Shown here: positions 18,162 through 27,404 of the stretch, one piece after another
How the letters are laid out: each line of letters starts with the position of its first letter
Numbering within the stretch: the stretch's first letter is position 1
Assembly: GCA_947626495.1 (NCBI GenBank)
Contig: CANQSJ010000001.1
Location: forward strand, 62,001 to 126,000
DNA: 64,000 nucleotides
Reading direction: 5' to 3'
DNA from: an uncultured Oscillospiraceae bacterium
GTDB taxonomy: Bacteria; Bacillota; Clostridia; Oscillospirales; Oscillospiraceae
Made by a program: the position numbers and the translations under genes
The notes under the pieces: generated by a model
Told to the model about the DNA's origin: nothing
The model's database searches: none
Seen by the model: only the letters and a program-made list of their open reading frames with translations

Positions 18162-18921
18162 GCCCGTCCCCTCCCGTGGCCAGCAGTGTCAGGGTGTCCG
18201 CGATCTTCTGGTACATCTGCTCGTTGGTGGCCTCGCCCCGGTAGATCTGGTGGAACAGCTCCCCGTCCTTGATGAAGATCACCCGGCCGGCATGGCTGGC
18301 GGCCTTGGTGGAGTGGGTGACCATGAGAATGGTCTGTCCCTCCCGGTTCAGCTGGGCGAACAGGTCCAGCAGCCCGTCGGAGCTCTTGGAGTCCAGCGCC
18401 CCGGTGGGCTCGTCCGCCAGCAGCAGCTTGGGAGCGGTGATCACCGCCCGGGCCACGGCGGCGCGCTGCTTCTGCCCGCCGGAGACCTCATAAGGATACT
18501 TGGTCAGCACGTCGGTGATGCCCATTTTCTGGGCGATGGGCTGCAGCCGCTTGGCCATGTCCACATAGCCCATGCCCGCCAGCACCAGGGGCAGGAAGAT
18601 GTTGTCCCGCAGGTTGAAGGTGTCCAGCAGGTTGAAGTCCTGGAACACAAACCCCAGGCAGTCCCGCCGGAAGGCGGCCAGCTCCTCCTCCCGGATCTGC
18701 GTCATATCCCGTCCCTCCAGCAGCACCCTGCCGCCGGTGGGCTTGTCGAAAGCGGCCAGGATGTTGAGAAGGGTGGTCTTGCCGGAGCCGGACTCCCCCA
18801 TGATGGCCACATATTCCCCCTTCTCCACGGAGAAGGACACATTGTTCAGCGCCCGGACCTGGTTGGCGCCGAAGCGGCCGGTATAGATCTTCCCCAGGCC
18901 CTGCACATCGAGGATCGTCAT
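18151..18921 (-). CDS. ABC transporter ATP-binding protein (BceA-type)
   Basis: GESGSGKTTLLN, VSGGQKQRAAVARA, LLLADEPTGALDS; overlaps the permease gene. Confidence 0.94.
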   Translation of the reverse strand: MTILDVQGLGKIYTGRFGANQVRALNNVSFSVEKGEYVAIMGESGSGKTTLLNILAAFDKPTGGRVLLEGRDMTQIREEELAAFRRDCLGFVFQDFNLLDTFNLRDNIFLPLVLAGMGYVDMAKRLQPIAQKMGITDVLTKYPYEVSGGQKQRAAVARAVITAPKLLLADEPTGALDSKSSDGLLDLFAQLNREGQTILMVTHSTKAASHAGRVIFIKDGELFHQIYRGEATNEQMYQKIADTLTLLATGGDGHEQ

Positions 18922-19032
18922 ATTCGTTTCCCCCTTTCGTGCCCCTATCATAACAAAAGCCTCCGGGGTCCGAAATCGAATCAGGTGACATTTCGGCCCC
19001 CGGAGGTGACATTATCGTAAGATACCCGCTCA

Positions 19033-19157
19033 AAGCCTCCCCTGTGCAAGGGGAGGTGGGCCGCCAAAAGCGGCTCGGAGGGGTTGTTACTGGGCCTGAT
19101 AACAATCCCTCAGTCTCCGGCTTACGCCGGAGCCAGCCCCCTTTGCACAAGGGGGCC
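19033..19157 (+). repeat. MITE-like dispersed repeat, copy 1
   Basis: AAGCCTCCCCTGTGCAAGGGGAGGTGG...GGAGGGGTTGT...ACAATCCCTCAGTC...CCAGCCCCCTTTGCACAAGGGGGCC; matches the rc of 34246-34365. Confidence 0.9.
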
Positions 19158-19183
19158 ATAATATGGAAAGGTATCCAACGGAC

Positions 19184-20188
19184 TCACTCCACCTCCAGCG
19201 CGTCGCTGTGCAGATCCAGGCAGAAGACGCTGCCCTTCCCCGGCTCCGACTGGGCCCACAGCCGGTGATGGAGCTTTTCCGCCGCCCGGCGGCACAGATA
19301 CAGACCCAGGCCCGTGGCGCTCTTGTCGGTCCGGCCGTTGTAGCCGGTGAAGCCCTTCTCGAAGATCCGGGGCAGGTCCTCGGCGGCGATGCCCATGCCC
19401 GTGTCCGCGATGCGCAGCACCTTTTCCTTCGTCACGGTGATGGTCACGCCCCCGGCGGCGGTGTATTTTACGGCGTTGTCCAGCAGCTGCTCCAGGATGA
19501 AGGACAGCCACTTCTCGTCGGTGAGGACCTGCGCCTGCGTGCCCTCGTAGGTGAGGCTGAGCCGCTTCGCCACGAATTGGGGGGCGTACTTGCGCACCGA
19601 CCGGCGGATGAGATCGTCCAGCGGGCAGGGGCGGATCACCAGATCCGTCACGCTCCCGTCCAGCCGCAGATAGTTCAGCGCCATATCCGCGTACTGCCCC
19701 ACCCGGAACAGCTCCGCCCCCAGCGCCCGGTGCTCGTCGGTATCCTCCCCCTGCAGGGTCATCTGCATGACGGCGATGGGGGTCTTGATCTGATGGACCC
19801 AGGCGGTGAACCAGTCCAGCATCTCCCGCCGCTCCGCCTGCTGTCCCTCCGCCAGGGCGGCATACTCCCGGCGCAGCCGCTGGGCCATCTGCCGGAAATC
19901 CTCCTCGCCGGGATCATCGGCCGGCGGCAGCGGCGCGGCGGACACAGTCAGATTCTCCAGCGCCGCCATCCGCTCCCGCCGTTTTTTTCCATACCGGTAA
20001 AAGTGGGCGGCCAGCATCCCCGCCCCCGCCAGGGCGCACAGCAGCGCGGCGTACAGCGCTGCCTCCGCCGGCACGCCGTACAGGAAGAGCACCACTGTGA
20101 AGATGGCCGCGAACAGCGCCTGGGCGGCGATGAAACGCCAATGGGCCCGCAAATATGGCCCCACGAGCCGATACCATTTCTCCTCCAT
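19184..20188 (-). CDS. Intramembrane-sensing histidine kinase (BceS-like)
   Basis: Two N-terminal TM helices with minimal loop; WVHQIKTPIAVMQMTLQ H-box; ADTGMGIAAEDLPRIFEKGFTG, SATGLGLYLCR. Confidence 0.92.
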   Translation of the reverse strand: MEEKWYRLVGPYLRAHWRFIAAQALFAAIFTVVLFLYGVPAEAALYAALLCALAGAGMLAAHFYRYGKKRRERMAALENLTVSAAPLPPADDPGEEDFRQMAQRLRREYAALAEGQQAERREMLDWFTAWVHQIKTPIAVMQMTLQGEDTDEHRALGAELFRVGQYADMALNYLRLDGSVTDLVIRPCPLDDLIRRSVRKYAPQFVAKRLSLTYEGTQAQVLTDEKWLSFILEQLLDNAVKYTAAGGVTITVTKEKVLRIADTGMGIAAEDLPRIFEKGFTGYNGRTDKSATGLGLYLCRRAAEKLHHRLWAQSEPGKGSVFCLDLHSDALEVE

Positions 20189-20191
20189 CTC

Positions 20192-20863
20192 TCACCCCAC
20201 GATATAGCCCGCGCCCACCCGGGTGACGATGAAGTCGGCCAGGCCGGCCTCCTCCAGCTTTTTCCGCAGCCGGGTCACGTTCACGGTCAACGTGTTCTCC
20301 TCCACGTAGGCGTCCATCTGCCACAGCCGGGTCATGAGGGTGTCCCGGCTGACCACCTTGCCCTTGTTCTCCATGAGGGTCTGGAGAATGCGAAACTCGT
20401 TTTTCGTCAACTCCACCCGCCTGCCCTCATAGCTGAGGCTGGCGTCGTTCAGATTCAGCACCGCGCCCCGATGCTCCAGGGCCGGCGTCTTGCCGCCCAT
20501 GTCGTAGGCCCGGCGCAGCACCGCGTGCAGCTTGGCCATCATCACGTTCAGATCCACCGGCTTGGGCAGAAAGTCGTCCCCGCCCATGGTCATGGCCATG
20601 ACGATGTTCATGTTGTCCGACGCCGAGGAGATGAACACCACCGGCACGGCGGACACCTTCCGGATCTGCTCGCACCAGTGGTAGCCGTTATAGAAGGGCA
20701 GGCCGATGTCCAGCAGCACCAGATGGGGGTCGAAATCGGCGAACTCGCCCATCACGTCCCGCAGATCCCGGGCGCAGCGGACCTGGTGCCCCCAGGAGCG
20801 GATCTGCTTTTCCATGGCCTGGGCCATGGCCCGGTCGTCCTCCACGATAAAGATCCTGTACAT
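20192..20863 (-). CDS. Response regulator, OmpR/PhoB family (BceR-like)
   Basis: MYRIFIVEDDRAMAQAM..., VLLDIGLPFYNGYHWC, winged-helix C-terminus ELTKNEFRILQTLMENKGKVVSRD. Confidence 0.93.
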   Translation of the reverse strand: MYRIFIVEDDRAMAQAMEKQIRSWGHQVRCARDLRDVMGEFADFDPHLVLLDIGLPFYNGYHWCEQIRKVSAVPVVFISSASDNMNIVMAMTMGGDDFLPKPVDLNVMMAKLHAVLRRAYDMGGKTPALEHRGAVLNLNDASLSYEGRRVELTKNEFRILQTLMENKGKVVSRDTLMTRLWQMDAYVEENTLTVNVTRLRKKLEEAGLADFIVTRVGAGYIVG

Positions 20864-20986
20864 CGTCCCGCCTCCCTTTTCTGGGCCTACTTTACCACGC
20901 CGGATCCCGTCCGTCAAATGGCGGACAAAAGACGCCGGGGGATGCGCCCTTCCGGCGTATCCCCCGGTCCGCCGTTTCCGGCGTGG

Positions 20987-23881
20987 TCACTGGATGCTCT
21001 CCACGCTGTCCAGTCCGGCGCAGGCGTCCAGCAGCGCCTTGCCGGCGATGACGCACACCCGCTCCTGGGCGCAGACGCCGTCCAGCGTCCGGCTGTACGC
21101 GGCCAGCTGCTCCGCCGTGGTGGAGAGGATCTGCTCCCGCTCCCGCTGCAGATCGGCGCCGCTCTGGCCGCTGAGCCACAGCCCCGCGCCCTGCAATCCC
21201 TCCAGCCGGGGCGTGAGCAGCGGCTCCGTGGCGGCCACGGTGCTGATGATATACTTGTCCAGGCTCTCCCCGCTCCCGCAGACCCGCCGCAGGGACTCGC
21301 CGCTGCGGTCGAAGGTGTCCAGCGTTTTGGCGGGGCTGGGGTCCCGGTAGCTGGAGAAGGCCACGTCCCCGTCCGTCCGGACGGTCAGCTTCACGCCGTA
21401 GGCGCCGCCCTTCACCCGCACCTCGTTCCACAGGTAATCGAAGGTAAGCAGCTGCGCGGCCACCCGCCCCTGGCCCGTATAGTGTCCGCCCAGGGCGGCG
21501 ACGTTGGCCGCCTTGGCGGCAAAGCCGATCTGCGCGGGGATGATGAAGCCCTCCTTTTGGGCGGGCGCGGTGGGATACACCGCCGGCTCCCCCATGGGGC
21601 CGTGGCCCAGCACGGCCAGGATCTGCCCGGCGAAGCCGGGGTCCTCCGGCCCGGTGATGCTCACCGTCACCCGCTCCCGGGAGAAGGCCGTCCCCGCCAG
21701 GGCCGCCAGCTCCCGGCAGAGCGCCTCGCCCCGCTCCGGGAACTGCTTATCCGCCTGCTGCAGCCACCGGAGCAGGCCGATGCCCTGCATGGCGTCGCCC
21801 ACCGCTCCCTTGGCGGAGCAGCCGGCGGCGGCGCGCATGGCGGCGAAGGCGTTGCCGCTCATGGCCACCCCCTGCTCCATGCCCAGCCGTTCCTGGCGCA
21901 GGATGTTGTGAATATAGCCGGTGTCGTCCAACCGGGACCGGTTCAGAATCTCGTCCACCAGCGCCGCGGCGTCGGCCTTGTGGTCCTCCAGCATGGACAC
22001 GCTCACCACCAGATAGGGCTGGGCCTCCGCCGTCTGATCCGGCCGGGCCATGACGGTCTGGCTGACGCTGAACCGGCCCAGCTTGCCCTCGATCTCGTCC
22101 CGCAGCTGGAGCACGGAGTACCGCTCCGTGGCCACCTGGCCCAGCAGCCCCGCCAGGAAGCTGGCGGCCGGCAGCCGCTCCAGCGGCATATCCGCCAGGG
22201 AGAAATACAGATCCAGATAGGTGATCCCGTCGGTCTCCGGCGTCTGCTGCAGGACGGTCACTCCCTCCTGGTCCGTCGCCTTTATCTCCGGCACGTTCCG
22301 CTTCCGGGGGATGTCCGACAGCGCCAGGGTGGGCAGACTGGCCAGCTCCTCGGCGGTATCCTCCCGGCTCTGTCTGGCCCGCAGCGTGGCGAAGTCCCCG
22401 ATGACCTGCCGCACCTCGGCCTCGCTCCAGCCGGCCTTCACCGCCGCGCAGCGGTCCGCCTCCGCCTTGGCCTTCTCCGCGCCCAGGGTCTTGGAGGGCA
22501 GCATCAGCAGCCGCGCCCGGTGGGGATTTTCCAAAAATACCTGGCGCAGGAACGTCTCGAACCAGTCCCCCTCCACCTTTTCCCGCAGGGAGGCGAACAG
22601 CGCGTCGTATTCCAGGCTCTGGGCCGGATCGCCGCCGTACAGCCACCCCTCCAGGGACGCGATGGCGTACACCAGCCCCCGGGGCATGGAGCCGTAGTCC
22701 TTCTCCCGGGTGGTGAACTCCAGCCGGTTGAGGATGCTGCGCAGCCGCTTTTTGTCCAGACCGTTCTCCGCCAGGTCCCGCAGCGTGCCCTCCGCCAGGG
22801 ACCAGATCTCCGCCTCCCTGGCCGGATCGGCGTTGCGGATCTGCAGCAGGGCGTACGGCTGCTGCACCCCGTCCAGCTTCTCCAGCGAGACGTCCTCGCA
22901 CAGCCCCGCGTCCAGCAGCGCCTTCGTCAGGGGCGACTCGTTGGTCCCGCACAGCAGCCGGCTGAGCACGGAAAACGCCACGCTGCTCTCCACGTCGTCG
23001 AATCGGCAGAACACCCATCCGGCCGCCAGGATGGCCTTGTTGGTCTCGTCCTCCTCCGGGCCGATCTCATACCGGCAGGTCTTCTCCTCCGGGGCCACCG
23101 GCGCCTGCATGGGGATGTCCGTATCCGGATCGATCCGGCCGTAAGGGGACAGAAAACCGTCCAGCTTTGCCAGCACCGTGTCCAGATCCACCTGGCCGTC
23201 CAGGCAGATATAGGCGTTGGAGGGGTGATAAAACCGATGGTAGCTGGCCAGATACCCCTCGTATGTCAGCTCCGGGATATGCTCCGGGTCGCCGCCGGAG
23301 CTCTTGCTGTAGCAGGTATCCGGGAAGAGCAGCCTCTCCATCTGCGCCTCCATCACCGTGTCGGGAGAGGCGTAAGCGCCCTTCATCTCGTTGTACACCA
23401 CGCCGTTGCACCGCAGCTCCCCCTCGGGGCTGTCCAGCTCATAGTGCCAGCCCTCCTGGCGGAAGACATGGGGGTCGGTGACGCTCAGCGGGTGGAGCAC
23501 CGCGTCCATATATACGTCGATCAGATTCAGAAAGTCCTGGTCGTTCCGGGAGGAGACCGGATACATGGTCTTGTCCGGGAAGGTCATGGCGTTGAGGAAG
23601 GTGGCCATGGAGCTTTTCAGCAGCTCCACAAAGGGCTCCTTCACCGGATACTTCTCCGAGCCGTTCAGGACGGAGTGCTCCAGGATGTGGAACACGCCTG
23701 TGTCGTCCTGGGGGATGGTCTTGAAGGCGATGGAGAAGGTCTTGTTGTCGTCCGGCCGGTCCAGCCAGATCAGCCGGGCCCCGTTTTTCTCATACTCCAT
23801 CCGCCACATCACGGCGCCGATCTCGCCCAGCTCCCGCCGCTCCAGCACCCGGAAGCCGTGAAGGATATCGCCTGTTTTCAT
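20987..23881 (-). CDS. M16C insulinase-like / presequence protease family metalloprotease
   Basis: GVFHILEHSVLNGSEKYPVKEPFVELLKSSMATFLNAMTFPDKTMYPVSS: inverted HxxEH motif HILEH. Confidence 0.93.
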   Translation of the reverse strand: MKTGDILHGFRVLERRELGEIGAVMWRMEYEKNGARLIWLDRPDDNKTFSIAFKTIPQDDTGVFHILEHSVLNGSEKYPVKEPFVELLKSSMATFLNAMTFPDKTMYPVSSRNDQDFLNLIDVYMDAVLHPLSVTDPHVFRQEGWHYELDSPEGELRCNGVVYNEMKGAYASPDTVMEAQMERLLFPDTCYSKSSGGDPEHIPELTYEGYLASYHRFYHPSNAYICLDGQVDLDTVLAKLDGFLSPYGRIDPDTDIPMQAPVAPEEKTCRYEIGPEEDETNKAILAAGWVFCRFDDVESSVAFSVLSRLLCGTNESPLTKALLDAGLCEDVSLEKLDGVQQPYALLQIRNADPAREAEIWSLAEGTLRDLAENGLDKKRLRSILNRLEFTTREKDYGSMPRGLVYAIASLEGWLYGGDPAQSLEYDALFASLREKVEGDWFETFLRQVFLENPHRARLLMLPSKTLGAEKAKAEADRCAAVKAGWSEAEVRQVIGDFATLRARQSREDTAEELASLPTLALSDIPRKRNVPEIKATDQEGVTVLQQTPETDGITYLDLYFSLADMPLERLPAASFLAGLLGQVATERYSVLQLRDEIEGKLGRFSVSQTVMARPDQTAEAQPYLVVSVSMLEDHKADAAALVDEILNRSRLDDTGYIHNILRQERLGMEQGVAMSGNAFAAMRAAAGCSAKGAVGDAMQGIGLLRWLQQADKQFPERGEALCRELAALAGTAFSRERVTVSITGPEDPGFAGQILAVLGHGPMGEPAVYPTAPAQKEGFIIPAQIGFAAKAANVAALGGHYTGQGRVAAQLLTFDYLWNEVRVKGGAYGVKLTVRTDGDVAFSSYRDPSPAKTLDTFDRSGESLRRVCGSGESLDKYIISTVAATEPLLTPRLEGLQGAGLWLSGQSGADLQREREQILSTTAEQLAAYSRTLDGVCAQERVCVIAGKALLDACAGLDSVESIQ

Positions 23882-24022
23882 GTGTACTCCGTCCTTTCCG
23901 CCCGGTCCGCCGGGCATATAATCGCTGCTGTTATCATAGCACGCTCCGGCCGTTTTCACAATGGCTTATACTGCCTTTCACGGAAGATGCCCCGGAGGAA
24001 AACCTCCGGGGCATCCGGCTCG

Positions 24023-24556
24023 TTACCGGCAGAACTTGTCCACATAGTCGGTGAACGCCCTGCGGATGACCTCTATGGCCTCGGCCCGGCCGTGGGCGTT
24101 GTTGACCACCGATTCCTTCCCCGGCTCCAGACTCTTGTACACGGTGAAGAAGTGCTGGATCTCCTGGTGGATGTGCTGGGGCAGATCCTCCAGCTCCTTA
24201 TAGGTGCTGTACATGGGATCCTCAAAGGGGATGGCCAGGATCTTGTCGTCCACCTTGCCGTTGTCCAGCATGGTGATAAAGCCCACCGGATACACCCGCA
24301 CCAGGCTCAGAGGGCGGATGGCCTCGCTGCAAAGCACCAACACGTCCAGCGGATCGCCGTCGTCGGCATAGGTCCGGGGGATAAAGCCGTAGTTGGCCGG
24401 ATAGTGGGTGGAGGTATACAGGATCCGGTCCAGGCGCAGAGCGCCGGTCTCCTTGTCCATCTCGTATTTGTTCTTCGAGCCCTTTTCAATCTCGATCACC
24501 GCCAGAAAATCCTCCGGCTTCAGACGGGCGGGGCGTATGTCGTGCCAAAGATTCAT
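24023..24556 (-). CDS. ppa: Inorganic pyrophosphatase (soluble, family I)
   Basis: EIEKGSKNKYEMDKETGALRLDR, YPANYGFIPRTYADDGDPLDVLVL. Confidence 0.95.
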   Translation of the reverse strand: MNLWHDIRPARLKPEDFLAVIEIEKGSKNKYEMDKETGALRLDRILYTSTHYPANYGFIPRTYADDGDPLDVLVLCSEAIRPLSLVRVYPVGFITMLDNGKVDDKILAIPFEDPMYSTYKELEDLPQHIHQEIQHFFTVYKSLEPGKESVVNNAHGRAEAIEVIRRAFTDYVDKFCR

Positions 24557-24699
24557 AAAACCTTCTCCCTTCATTTGCCGCGTTGGTGAGTGAGAGAATA
24601 TTATACGGCATCTGGAAGAAAATTGCAACCCGCCGTTCCCCGCCGGCCCGGTTTTTCCCGGGAAGAAAGGAAAAATCCCCGCTGGACGCGCCTGTCCTC

Positions 24700-24728
24700 T
24701 TGCAACGGCAGGGGGAAATTGCTATAAT
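24700..24728 (+). promoter_or_regulatory. Predicted promoter (TTGCAA-17-TATAAT)
   Basis: -35 24700-24705, -10 24723-24728. Confidence 0.75.
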
Positions 24729-24779
24729 CGTGCAATAACGGCCACCGGCCGTAAAATGAGATCTGGGAGGAACAAGACA

Positions 24780-25790
24780 ATGAAAAAGAGACTTTTGGCT
24801 CTGGCGCTGGCCGCGGTGATGGTTCTGACCCTTGCCGCCTGCGGCGGCGGCAGCGACAGCGGCGAGGAGACCGGCGAGACCACGCTGGCCCTGGTGGTGG
24901 CCGACTCCTTCGGCGACCGTTCGTTCTATGACTCGTCCAAGGCCGGCTGCGACCAGCTGGCGGCGGACAAGGGCATCGCCCTGACCACCATCGAGTGCAA
25001 GGGCGAGAACCACGCCACCCAGATGCGCAACGCCGCCGATGTGGCTGACATTGTGGTATGCGTGGGCTGGGAATTTTTCGACATTGAGACCATCGCGCCG
25101 GAGTATCCGGACGTGAAGTGGATCTGGATCGACAACGCCACCTCCGCGCCCGTGGAGAACGTGCTGAACATCACCTACGCCCAGAATGAGGGCTCCTTCC
25201 TGGCCGGCTACATCGCCGCGGCCATGAGCGAGAGCGGCGTGGTGGGCGCCGTGGGCGGCGAGGACGCGGACACCATCAACGACTTCATTGTGGGCTACGA
25301 GCAGGGCGCCCAGTATTACGCCGACGGCCACGACACCGAGATCAAGGTTGTCTCCAACTACGCCAACACCTACACCGACCCCGCCGTGGGCAAGGAGTGC
25401 GCCATCTCCCTGAACGACGAGGGCGCCGACGTGATCTTCCAGATCGCCTCCGCCACCGGCGACGGCGTTTTTGAGGCCGCCGCGGAGAAGGGCTTTTACG
25501 CCATCGGCGTGGACTCCGACCAGAAGTTCATCAACGAGGACGTGATCATCTGCTCCATGAAGAAAGAGGTGGGCGCCTCCATCTATGACGCCGTGTCCGC
25601 CCTGCTGGACGGCGACGCGTCCCGCTGGGGCACCACCTGGGTGGCGGATATGTCCACCGGCTATGTGGGCATCGGTTACGGCGAGGAGGGCTCCGCCCAG
25701 CAGGTCCCCGACGAGCTGAAGGAAGAGGTGGCCGACATCGCCGAGGCGATTGTCTCCGGCGAGATCGTGGTGGACACCACCCGCAGCTGA
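24780..25790 (+). CDS. BMP family ABC transporter substrate-binding lipoprotein (nucleoside uptake)
   Basis: Lipobox LTLAACGGG; BMP/Med family pattern (VVADSFGDRSFYDSSKAGCDQL..., GSFLAGYIAAAMSESGVVGAVGGEDADTINDF). Confidence 0.92.
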   Translation: MKKRLLALALAAVMVLTLAACGGGSDSGEETGETTLALVVADSFGDRSFYDSSKAGCDQLAADKGIALTTIECKGENHATQMRNAADVADIVVCVGWEFFDIETIAPEYPDVKWIWIDNATSAPVENVLNITYAQNEGSFLAGYIAAAMSESGVVGAVGGEDADTINDFIVGYEQGAQYYADGHDTEIKVVSNYANTYTDPAVGKECAISLNDEGADVIFQIASATGDGVFEAAAEKGFYAIGVDSDQKFINEDVIICSMKKEVGASIYDAVSALLDGDASRWGTTWVADMSTGYVGIGYGEEGSAQQVPDELKEEVADIAEAIVSGEIVVDTTRS

Positions 25791-25810
25791 GTCATTCCCC
25801 CGCTGTTTCC

Positions 25811-25840
25811 GGGGCGCGTTCTTGCAACGCGCCCCTTTTT
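25811..25840 (+). terminator. Intra-operon terminator/attenuator
   Basis: GGGGCGCGTT-CTTGC-AACGCGCCCC followed by TTTTT, between the SBP and ATPase genes. Confidence 0.8.
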
Positions 25841-25868
25841 GGAATCTGAGACAAAGAAGGTGATCGCA

Positions 25869-27404
25869 TTGGATGAGATCGCTGTGCGATTCGAGCATGT
25901 GAGCATGGCCTTCCCCGGCGTGCTGGCCAACGACGACGTGACGCTGGACGTGAGGCGGGGCGAGGTGTTCGCCCTGGTGGGGGAAAACGGCGCGGGCAAG
26001 AGCACGCTGATGAACGTGCTGTACGGCATCAACACCCCCACCGACGGGCGGGTGTTCATCGCCGGCCGGGAGGTGACCGACTTCAGCCCCCGGACGGCCA
26101 TCGGCCTGGGCGTGGGCATGGTCCACCAGCACTTCATGCTGGTGCCCTCCTTCACCGTGGCCCAGAACATCGTCCTGGGACGGGAGCCCCGGCGGGGCCG
26201 GGCGTTTTTCGACAACGCCGCCGCCGAGAGCACGACCCGCCGGCTGGTGGCCGAATACGGCCTGGAGGTGGACCCCTCGGAGCCGGTGGAGGAGCTGAGC
26301 GTGGGGCTGCAGCAGCGGGTGGAGATCCTCAAGACCCTCTATCGGGGCGCAGAGATTCTGATTCTGGACGAGCCCACCGCCGTGCTCACCCCCCAGGAGA
26401 CGGAGGAGCTGTTCGCCGTCATCCGCCGGGTGGTGCGGGAAAAGAACATGACCGTGATCATCATCACCCACAAGCTGTATGAGGTGCTGGCCATCTCCGA
26501 CCGGGTGGGCGTGATGCGCAAGGGACAGTTGGTAGGCGTGCGCGACACGTCCCAGGTGGACGAGCAGACCCTGGCCTCCATGATGGTGGGCCGGCCGGTG
26601 CTGTACGACCATCTGGAGAAGACCGGCGCTCCCGGCGATGTGCTGATCCAGGTGGAGGACCTGACCGTCCGGGACAACCGGGAGCTCACCGCCGTGGACG
26701 GGCTCTCCCTCTCGGTCCGGGCCGGGGAGATCCTGGGCATCGCCGCCGTGGAGGGCAACGGCCAGAGCGAGCTGATCGAGGCCATCACCGGCATGCGGCG
26801 GATCGAGGCCGGCAGGGTCACCATCTGCGGCCGGGACGCCACGGGGCTGGACCCCGGCGCCATCCGCGCCCTGGGCCTGGCCCACGTGCCGGAGGACCGG
26901 CTGGCCACCGGCGTCAGCCGCAACGGGACCGTCACGGACAACCTGCTCGCCGGCCGGCAGCGGGAAAAGCGCTTCAACCGCTTCGGCCTGGCCCGGCGGA
27001 CGAGCACCATCCAGCGCTACGCCCGGGAGCTTTATGAGCGATTCGACATCCGGGGCGCGGGCACGGACAGCGCCGTGGGCGACCTGTCCGGCGGCAACAT
27101 GCAGAAGGTGGTCATCGCCCGGGAGTTCTCCTTTGACAGTCCCGTTCTCATCATCGCCCAGCCCACCCGGGGCGTGGACGTGGGGGCCATCGAATTCATC
27201 CACAGCCAGATCATCGCCCGGCGCAACGCCGGCTGCGCCATCCTGCTCTGCTCGGCGGACCTGGACGAGGTGTTCCGCCTCGCCGACCGGATCGTCACCC
27301 TGTACGAGGGGAAGATCACCGGCGAGTTTACCGGGGAATTTTCCAAGGACGAGATCGGCCTGGGCATGACCGGCGGCCGGCGGGACAAGGAGGCGGCGTC
27401 GTGA
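25869..27404 (+). CDS. ABC transporter ATP-binding protein (nucleoside importer, duplicated ATPase domains)
   Basis: GENGAGKSTLMNVLYG, VEELSVGLQQRVEILK, second domain LSGGNMQKVVIAREF. TTG start at 25869 preceded by AGAAGGTGA; the ORF-track start at 25839 lies inside the terminator T-tract. Confidence 0.93.
   Translation: MDEIAVRFEHVSMAFPGVLANDDVTLDVRRGEVFALVGENGAGKSTLMNVLYGINTPTDGRVFIAGREVTDFSPRTAIGLGVGMVHQHFMLVPSFTVAQNIVLGREPRRGRAFFDNAAAESTTRRLVAEYGLEVDPSEPVEELSVGLQQRVEILKTLYRGAEILILDEPTAVLTPQETEELFAVIRRVVREKNMTVIIITHKLYEVLAISDRVGVMRKGQLVGVRDTSQVDEQTLASMMVGRPVLYDHLEKTGAPGDVLIQVEDLTVRDNRELTAVDGLSLSVRAGEILGIAAVEGNGQSELIEAITGMRRIEAGRVTICGRDATGLDPGAIRALGLAHVPEDRLATGVSRNGTVTDNLLAGRQREKRFNRFGLARRTSTIQRYARELYERFDIRGAGTDSAVGDLSGGNMQKVVIAREFSFDSPVLIIAQPTRGVDVGAIEFIHSQIIARRNAGCAILLCSADLDEVFRLADRIVTLYEGKITGEFTGEFSKDEIGLGMTGGRRDKEAAS

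Noticed and set aside
16320-18272. 650-aa plus-strand ORF
   Set aside because: Antisense to the FtsX-like permease; no recognisable motifs.
19163-24589. 1808-aa plus-strand ORF
   Set aside because: Antisense to bceS-, bceR-, M16C- and ppa-type genes with clear motifs; low-complexity Gly/Gln/His/Arg/Leu composition typical of spurious GC-rich antisense frames.
24486-27203. 905-aa minus-strand ORF
   Set aside because: Antisense to the BMP binding protein and ABC ATPase genes; His/Gly/Ala/Val-rich artefact.
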